Positions 59,212 to 64,000 of a stretch of DNA of 64,000 nt are shown here, one piece after another. The position numbers and the translations under genes were made by a program. Position 1 is the stretch's first letter, and each line of letters starts with the position of its first letter. Under the pieces are notes generated by a model that did not search any database, was not told the DNA's origin, and worked only from the letters and a program-made list of their open reading frames with translations. The stretch comes from JBCCGI01 sp039029355 (GTDB lineage: Bacteria; Planctomycetota; UBA1135; GCA-002686595): contig JBCCGI010000009.1 in NCBI GenBank assembly GCA_039029355.1, positions 1 through 64,000 of the forward strand, given 5' to 3'.

Positions 59212-59973
59212 ATGACTCCTGAGAACAGCACTCCCGAAGAGAATCCGACGCCCCCCACCGGCGCCAAGCCGCCGCGCAAGGGGTCGACCTGGGACGTCTA
59301 CTACCCGAAGGACGTGAAGACCGATCGGGACGCGATCCCGATCGCGTCGTTCCCGATGATCATCTACTTCTGGCCGAGCCTGCTGGCGATGCTCGCCTGC
59401 GGGATGGCCCAGGCCATCACCAAGATCGACCCCAACACGGTCGGTTGGCTCGGCGTGGGCTGCCTCTGCTTCAACCTGATGGTGATCGTCACCGACCTCG
59501 ATCAGAAGAAGTTCCTGATCACGGTCCTGACGCTGGTGGCGCTGGGCCTCGGCCTCTGGATCACGAACCTGAAGGATCTGGGGATCGTCAGCGGCCTCGC
59601 GGGCTGGCTGGGCGGTCTCGAAGTGTCGATGAGCACCGACGCCTACTTCGTGCTGTTCGCGGTGCTCTTCTTCTTCTTCCTGGTCGGGATGATCCAGCCG
59701 CGCTTCAACTACTGGCGCCTGGAGCCCAACGAGTTCGTGCACTACGTCCAGCCCTGGGGCCGGGACCAGAGCATCCCGCGGGTCGGCAGCACCGTCGCGC
59801 GCGAGGTGCCCGACATGCTGGAGCTGATCCTGACCTTCGGCGGAGGGACGCTGGTGATCCGGCGCGAGGGGCAGGTCGTCGCGCGCATCCGCCACGTGCC
59901 GTTCCTCAGCCGCCGGATGGTCGCGATCGAGCGCATGCTCGGGGTGACGCGGGTGCAGGACGTCAGCGGCTGA
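59212..59973 (+). CDS. Conserved membrane protein with C-terminal cytoplasmic domain
   Basis: The product has 253 residues. A proline-rich N-terminus (1-25) is followed by hydrophobic segments near 45-68, 76-94, 101-118 and 140-162 (YFVLFAVLFFFFLVGMIQPR). The C-terminal ~85 residues (RFNYWRLEPNEFVHYVQPWG, then LELILTFGGGTLVIRREGQV) look like a small beta-rich PH-like domain. I do not recognise a named family. TATCAT ends 19 nt before the ATG and GAGG lies within the short leader. Confidence 0.7.
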   Translation: MTPENSTPEENPTPPTGAKPPRKGSTWDVYYPKDVKTDRDAIPIASFPMIIYFWPSLLAMLACGMAQAITKIDPNTVGWLGVGCLCFNLMVIVTDLDQKKFLITVLTLVALGLGLWITNLKDLGIVSGLAGWLGGLEVSMSTDAYFVLFAVLFFFFLVGMIQPRFNYWRLEPNEFVHYVQPWGRDQSIPRVGSTVAREVPDMLELILTFGGGTLVIRREGQVVARIRHVPFLSRRMVAIERMLGVTRVQDVSG

Positions 59974-60081
59974 GCCGAGCGGTCCGGAGGCGCTCCACGT
60001 CCTGATCGGGGCGGAAGAGCCAAGTCGGGACCGACGCGGCGCCGAGGCCGAACGCGAAGGGAGCGGCCCGGGCCTCGCGGC

Positions 60082-60228
60082 GACACGCGCCGCACGGTGC
60101 CGGACCTGAGCGTGTTCCTACCGCTGCGCCAGGTCGGCGACGGGCTGGTGCTCGAGAGCGGGACCGCGGCCGGCGCGGCGTTTGCGAGCGGACTCTCGTC
60201 GGCCGTGCTGCTCGACGCGTCGTTCTAG
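60082..60228 (+). pseudogene. C-terminal remnant of a beta-helix surface protein
   Basis: The frame ending with TAG at 60226-60228 reads RTVPDLSVFLPLRQVGDGLV then AGAAFASGLSSAVLLDASF. The intact gene 107 bp downstream ends NGVGAAFTSGPSSTVLLDAS L, so this is the 3' end of a close paralogue. There is no start and no upstream homology, and it lies 109 bp after the membrane-protein stop. Probably the scar of a tandem duplication or recombination. The rest of the 362-bp interval holds only the ribosome site of the next gene. Confidence 0.65.
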
Positions 60229-60335
60229 GGGCGGCGGCCGTACGAAAATCGCGGGCGGTGCGACGACATCGCGGCCCGGCGCCGGTTGAGACGGCGTAGA
60301 CCGTGCCCCCCCCACGGCCAATTAGGAGGCCCAGC

Positions 60336-61568
60336 ATGACGTATGACTACCTCCCGCTCGCGCTCCTCGCTCTCACCGCGCCGGCCCTCGCCGATGTCCT
60401 GACCGTCGACACCCAGGGCGGTCCGGGCACTTTCGTCGGGATCCAGGGAGCGGTCCTGAACGCCGCCGAGGGCGACACCATCCTCATCCGCGAGGGCAAC
60501 TACACCGACGTGGAGATCGTCGGCAAATCGCTGACCCTGGTGGCCGAAGCAGGCGCCGAGGTCGCGATCGCAACGCTGGTGACGCCCGGGATCAGCCCGC
60601 TCACCGTACGCGACCTCGGGCCCGGGCAGACCGTCATCGTGCGCGGGGTCCGGGTCTATCCCGACGTCATCGGCGTGACCGAGCCCTCGGTGTGGCTGCG
60701 GGACAACCAGGGGGCGGTGCTGCTCGAGGACGTTCACGCCGAGCCCTTCCCCGGTTGGTCGAGCCTCGCGCTGCGCATCGAGAACAGCGCGGCGGTGATC
60801 CTCGCGCGCAGCAGCTTCCGCTCGGGGCTCTGCGACGACGTGTGCTCCGGGGGAGAGGTGATCTCCTCCGCGGTGACCGCATACGACTCGCAGTTCATCG
60901 GAGGGGAGGGAGTCGACCAGCTGATCTTCCTCCCCGTGACTCCCGGCGGATCCGGGCTGACGATCGAGAGCGGCTCGCTGTTCGCAGCTGGGTCGTACTT
61001 CGAGGGCGGGAACGGCGGCGACGTCCAGGAGTCCCCCTGCAACACGCCGGGCGGCAGCGGCATCTTGCTCGGCGCGGGGGCCCCGACGGTCACGGTTCGC
61101 GACGTGACGCTCGTCCCCGGCCAGCCGGGCGCCGGCGGCAGCTCCGACCCGCCCTGCACCGACCCGAACCGAGATCCGGTCTCGGTCGGTTCCGGCTCGT
61201 ACACCGAGCTGGGCGGCGACGCGCGCTCGCTCGTCATCTCGTCGCCGGTGCGCGAGGGAGAGCTCTTGGTCGAGACGTTCTCCGGCCCTCCCGGCGACCT
61301 CGTGTTCGCGGCCTTCTCCGGCTCGCTGGCGGCGCCGGCCTTTCTGCCGTTCCTGGCGGGCGACTTCGCCCTCGGGAGCCCGTTCGCCGTCGCCTTCAAG
61401 GGGCAGATCGACGCCAGCGGCACGCTGGTCGACCCCGTCACGATCGACGACCTTCCGCCGGGCGTACAGGCGCAGTCGCTCCATCTGCAGGCCGTGCACG
61501 TGAACGGCGTGGGCGCGGCGTTCACGAGCGGACCGTCGTCGACCGTGCTGCTCGACGCGTCGCTCTAG
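60336..61568 (+). CDS. Secreted right-handed beta-helix protein
   Basis: The product is 410 residues from the ATG preceded by TTAGGAGG; signal peptide LALLALTAPALAD. The entry GTFVGIQGAVLNAAEGDTIL and REGNYTDVEIVGKSLTLVAE is the common beta-helix type. Rungs with cysteine pairs and GGxGG stretches follow, and the end matches the terminal module (VQAQSLHLQAVHVNGVG, VLLDASL). Closest relatives in the window are the 38851-40065 gene and the remnant just upstream. The stop codon lies in the CTAG that received a small insertion. Confidence 0.82.
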   Translation: MTYDYLPLALLALTAPALADVLTVDTQGGPGTFVGIQGAVLNAAEGDTILIREGNYTDVEIVGKSLTLVAEAGAEVAIATLVTPGISPLTVRDLGPGQTVIVRGVRVYPDVIGVTEPSVWLRDNQGAVLLEDVHAEPFPGWSSLALRIENSAAVILARSSFRSGLCDDVCSGGEVISSAVTAYDSQFIGGEGVDQLIFLPVTPGGSGLTIESGSLFAAGSYFEGGNGGDVQESPCNTPGGSGILLGAGAPTVTVRDVTLVPGQPGAGGSSDPPCTDPNRDPVSVGSGSYTELGGDARSLVISSPVREGELLVETFSGPPGDLVFAAFSGSLAAPAFLPFLAGDFALGSPFAVAFKGQIDASGTLVDPVTIDDLPPGVQAQSLHLQAVHVNGVGAAFTSGPSSTVLLDASL

Positions 61569-61637
61569 TGTCCTGAGTCAGAAGTTCGTCGTCACATTCC
61601 GTTCCCTGTCGGTTCCTGGCAAGGCGCGACGACACTA
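61566..61637. mobile_element. 68-bp MITE-like insertion in CTAG (IS630/Tc1-mariner type)
   Basis: The element GTGTC...GACAC (61568-61635) has 5-bp terminal inverted repeats and is flanked by a TA on each side (61566-61567, 61636-61637) within C-TA...TA-G. IS630-type elements insert into CTAG and duplicate TA, so both ends match the rule. The inner sequence GTGTCCTGAGTCAGAAGTTC resembles IS630-type ends. It carries no coding capacity. It lies exactly at the TAG stop of the preceding gene, leaving that frame unchanged. Confidence 0.55.
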
Positions 61638-61680
61638 GCGCGAAGTCCTCACGAGCTCGCGGCCCTTCCCCGCGCGGAAC

Positions 61681-61719
61681 AAAAAGGGCGCCCGGATCGC
61701 CGCAGCGAGCCGGGCGCCC
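61681..61719 (-). terminator. Rho-independent terminator of the DUF937-like gene
   Basis: On the minus strand GGGCGCCCGG pairs perfectly with CCGGGCGCCC (61686-61695 with 61710-61719), 10 bp, followed by five T residues (A61681-61685). It lies 27 bp after the gene ending at 61747. Confidence 0.9.
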
Positions 61720-61746
61720 CGTGGACGCGTACCGATGCGTGGCGCG

Positions 61747-62139
61747 CTACTTCAGCAGGTCGCCGATCTTGCCCAGAAGGCCGCCGCTGTCTCCCTCGCC
61801 TTGGAGCATGTCGAACAGCCCGCTCACGTCGCCGACCTTCTCGGTCAGCGTCGAGCTGAGGTCGGGGAGCAGCTCTTCAACGCCGCTCTTCGCTTGGTCG
61901 ACGCCGATGCCGACCTTCTCGGCGAGACTGCCGAGGTCGAGCGAGCCCAGGATCTTCGAGACGTCGAACCCGTCGGCCAGGTCGAGGCCTCCGTCGCCGA
62001 AGAGCCCGCCGATCTTCTCGAGCAAGGCGGGCACGAAGCTCACCGCCTGGCCGGCGTCGAAGCCGGCGCGCTCGGTGAGGAGCGAAGTCCATTCGGGGAG
62101 TTTGTCGCCCAGGGCGCCCTGGATGAGGTCGTCGAGCAT
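61747..62139 (-). CDS. Small helical DUF937-like protein
   Basis: The product has 130 residues; AGGAG precedes the ATG. The sequence alternates short amphipathic helices and glycine turns (MLDDLIQGALGDKLPEW, LLEKIGGLFGDGGLDLADG, VSGLFDMLQGEGDSGGLLGK), as in DUF937/YidB-type proteins. It has no signal peptide. The function is unknown to me. It has its own strong terminator and lies 149 bp downstream of the helix-hairpin-helix gene on the same strand. Confidence 0.65.
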   Translation of the reverse strand: MLDDLIQGALGDKLPEWTSLLTERAGFDAGQAVSFVPALLEKIGGLFGDGGLDLADGFDVSKILGSLDLGSLAEKVGIGVDQAKSGVEELLPDLSSTLTEKVGDVSGLFDMLQGEGDSGGLLGKIGDLLK

Positions 62140-62241
62140 CGTTCGGCTCCTGAATTGGGGGAAGGAAGAAAGTGAGGGGGGAGGCCGCGCGGAGCATGCC
62201 GGTGCCCCGCAGGACGCGCTGGCTAGCGTTCGGAAGAGGAT

Positions 62242-62278
62242 CGCGGCCCGGAGCTGGGGGGGGACGCCCCGGGCCGCG
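62242..62278 (-). terminator. GC hairpin after the DUF4332-like gene
   Basis: CGCGGCCCGG (62242-62251) pairs with CCGGGCCGCG (62269-62278), a 10-bp stem beginning 10 bp after the stop of the gene at 62289. It has no T tract, so termination is plausible but not certain. Confidence 0.45.
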
Positions 62279-62288
62279 CGGCGCGGGT

Positions 62289-62699
62289 CTAGTGCGACAT
62301 GCCTTTCGGCAGCTCTTTCGCCTGGGCGACCCAGCCTTCGATCTGCGACTCGCTCGGCACGACGCGCGTCAGCTTCTTCGCTTCGTTGACCTCGGCCATC
62401 TTCGCGGCAAGGTTGTCGGGACGGCGTTGCGCGAGCTCAGCCACGGTGTCGACACCGGACGCCTCGAGCAGCTCGGCGAACTCGCCGCCGACGCCGTTGA
62501 TGCGGAACAGGTCGACCATGTTGGCCCACTTGAGGATCAGCGTCTTGGTGATCCCGGTCTTCTCGGCCAGCGCTTCACGGCCCTTCGCCGTAGCCGCGGC
62601 CTCGAGGTAGCCATCGGTGTCCTTGATCCCGGCCTCGCGAAGCTTCTCGCCGTAGGCGGGTCCGATGCCCTCGACCTCTTCGATTTTCTTGTTCGCCAA
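62289..62699 (-). CDS. DUF4332-like helix-hairpin-helix protein
   Basis: The product is 136 residues from a TTG start, fixed by AGGAGGT five bases upstream. The sequence IEEVEGIGPAYGEKLREAGI and later FRINGVGGEFAELLEASGVD are two helix-hairpin-helix units of the GIGP/GVGxxFAxLL type found in DUF4332 proteins and in ribosomal/DNA-repair folds. Soluble, cytoplasmic. Probably binds DNA or acts as an interaction domain; no specific function is assigned. Confidence 0.8.
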   Translation of the reverse strand: MANKKIEEVEGIGPAYGEKLREAGIKDTDGYLEAAATAKGREALAEKTGITKTLILKWANMVDLFRINGVGGEFAELLEASGVDTVAELAQRRPDNLAAKMAEVNEAKKLTRVVPSESQIEGWVAQAKELPKGMSH

Positions 62700-62807
62700 A
62701 GTGACCTCCTGGACGAATCGGGGTGAATAGGAATCGAGAGCGAAGCAGGGTAGCGGCCAGCCGCCGCCTCGCCAGTGACGATCGCGACAACAGGCCTCCC
62801 GGCCTCG

Positions 62808-64000
62808 TTAGGAGTCCTGGCTGCTGCCCCGAACTTCGTAGAAGGCCGCCGAGATCTCGGGCAGGACCGGCACGATGACCTCGGCCATCCCCTCGCCGGA
62901 CCACGAGATCGGTACCGGGGTGCCGGGCGGCTCGATGGGCACGAGCTCGTACGTGCCCGTGGGCGCCAATCCGGCTCCCGCCAGGTCGAGCTGAACCGCG
63001 AAGCCCGCCTGCGTCCCGGGTTGGCCCGAGGAGACCGGCACCGTGTCGCCGGCGTGCGTCCAGTTGACGAGTAGCACGCCGAGGTCGACGTCGCCGCCGC
63101 GGTAGGCCGACGCGAAGATCAAAGGACTGCCCTCCGCCTGCGGACCGTCGAACAGCGCGCTTCCGACGTCGAGGGCCGGATCGCGCAGCCGCTCACCGAA
63201 GCGCACCACGGGTCCCGCGGTCGGATGCGTGAAGACGTCGACGCATGACGCCACCAGCTCGGCGAGCAGCTCCTGCAGCGGATGCGCCACGAGGTTCGTC
63301 GAAAGGAGCTGGTCGGACAGGATCGTGCCGACGCCCACCTCGGCGCACTCGTACGTCCCCTCGCCGACCTGCAGCCGCAGCCCGCTCATCTCGAGCTCGT
63401 TGTCGAGGTCGAAGATAAAGTCGGGCGAGTTCACCGTGTCGCGGTTCGCGAAGCGCTGATACTCGTTGTAGACGGTCTGATAGAGCGGTGCGCGGTAGGC
63501 GAACTGATCGATCTCCAGCCCGCCGATGCCGCCGTAGTGCGACCAGCACAGCTCGACCCAGCGCAGGTACGCTTCGGACGGCCCCTCGGTCCACAGGAAG
63601 AACTCCGGCAGCCCCGTCGCGCGCATGTGGGCCTTGATGAAGCTCAGGAGGTTCTGCTTGCCCGCCACGAAGTACGTGCCGCCGCCGGGGGCGTGCTCGT
63701 GCGTCGTGTCGTAGCAGAGCGCTTCGCCGGTGTGGTACTCGTCCAGGAACACGCCGCCGAGGCCCAGCCCCTCGCTGCGCAGGACGTTCAGCACGTGCAG
63801 CGTGTACGCGAGCGGGAAGAGCGTACCCGGGCACAGGTCGTGCTTCACCCAGCTGAGCGACGGAGCCGACGCGCACTGGCTGGTCTGCGGCGGGAAGGAG
63901 AACGACGAGGTACGCGGCAGGCCGAACTCGTCGCGCACGGTGTAGAGCAGCCCCGCGGGCACGCCCTGGTAGCCCGTGACGTAGGAGTAGAAGAAGCCCG
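62808..64000 (-). CDS. Glycoside-hydrolase-like secreted protein (DUF6259-like), 5' end beyond the window
   Basis: The frame is open from the right edge of the window to TAA at 62808-62810, at least 397 residues. The text LGGVFLDEYHTGEALCYDTT, then GLPEFFLWTEGPSEAYLRWV and YGGIGGLEIDQFAYRAPLYQ resembles TIM-barrel carbohydrate-active enzymes of the DUF6259 type, with candidate acidic residues in FLDEY and WTEG. The last ~100 residues are a beta-sandwich (FAVQLDLAGAGLAPTGTYEL). A GTG at 63962 is not the true start, since the frame continues upstream with GFFYSYVTGYQG. Substrate unknown. Confidence 0.65.
   Translation of the reverse strand, partial: GFFYSYVTGYQGVPAGLLYTVRDEFGLPRTSSFSFPPQTSQCASAPSLSWVKHDLCPGTLFPLAYTLHVLNVLRSEGLGLGGVFLDEYHTGEALCYDTTHEHAPGGGTYFVAGKQNLLSFIKAHMRATGLPEFFLWTEGPSEAYLRWVELCWSHYGGIGGLEIDQFAYRAPLYQTVYNEYQRFANRDTVNSPDFIFDLDNELEMSGLRLQVGEGTYECAEVGVGTILSDQLLSTNLVAHPLQELLAELVASCVDVFTHPTAGPVVRFGERLRDPALDVGSALFDGPQAEGSPLIFASAYRGGDVDLGVLLVNWTHAGDTVPVSSGQPGTQAGFAVQLDLAGAGLAPTGTYELVPIEPPGTPVPISWSGEGMAEVIVPVLPEISAAFYEVRGSSQDS

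Overview
The window is high-GC DNA that fits a marine-type planctomycete (Planctomycetota, of the kind whose genomes carry many giant secreted repeat proteins). The evidence is a Planctomycetes-style Ser/Thr kinase with an N-terminal RAEVEALL-like segment and a C-terminal FGE fold, sulfatase-fold lipoproteins ending in LRALGYVDD, and a dozen secreted proteins of very different repeat types (SBBP, FG-GAP, ELWxxDGT, Kelch, right-handed beta-helix, BNR-like, M43 protease). Most of these share one ~100-residue beta-rich terminal module. Species cannot be named from the sequence alone.

Layout. 1-238: right end of an IS481-family insertion sequence, inserted in a CTAG at the stop codon of the next gene. 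234-8.6 kb: secreted/surface proteins (lipoprotein beta-propeller, large HExxH protein, FG-GAP protein). 8.7-10.8 kb: FabH-like ketosynthase plus a PhcB-like methyltransferase, a possible fatty-acid-derived signal pair. 10.8-14.5 kb: PAP2 lipoprotein, polytopic membrane protein, OGFOD2-like dioxygenase, LpxH-like phosphoesterase. 14.7-20.7 kb: ELWxxDGT protein, kinase-FGE fusion preceded by an 8-codon leader ORF, and two unknown coupled genes. 20.8-22.2 kb: TetR regulator and SDR, both preceded by the same operator motif. 22.3-29.3 kb: PQQ-like propeller protein, SGNH hydrolase, MerB-like protein, sulfatase-fold lipoprotein, FG-GAP protein. 29.4-34.5 kb: FG-GAP protein, tRNA-Ser(UGA), and a 2.1-kb segment bounded by a perfect 54-bp repeat of the tRNA 3' half, with one secreted BNR-like gene and no integrase; a truncated relative lies just outside. 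34.5-37.0 kb: a metal (probably zinc) cluster of a small protein, DUF1826 protein, COG0523 GTPase and bL33. 37.0-50.2 kb: esterase lipoprotein, beta-helix proteins, a genuine sulfatase, TrpF-like protein, a DyP peroxidase with membrane partner, and a Kelch protein. 50.4-54.7 kb: a tightly overlapping operon for a Tat-exported molybdenum hydroxylase, its 2Fe-2S subunit and a dihaem cytochrome c lipoprotein. 54.8-64.0 kb: YfiT/DinB-SRPBCC fusion, beta-helix proteins, M43 metalloprotease, a membrane protein, a 68-bp MITE-like insertion, two small cytoplasmic proteins, and a glycosidase-like protein that runs off the edge.

Two genome-style features recur. First, ten start codons, mostly lacking a Shine-Dalgarno sequence, have a TANNNT hexamer exactly 7 or 8 nt upstream, as expected for leaderless transcripts; many secreted-protein genes instead have strong AGGAGG sites. 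Second, CTAG is common at the ends of genes as NNC-TAG. Convergent genes share it as a common stop, and both mobile-element insertions visible here sit in it.

Starts given here often differ from the longest open frame, because at this GC content spurious frames run long on both strands. No CRISPR array, rRNA or replication origin was seen.
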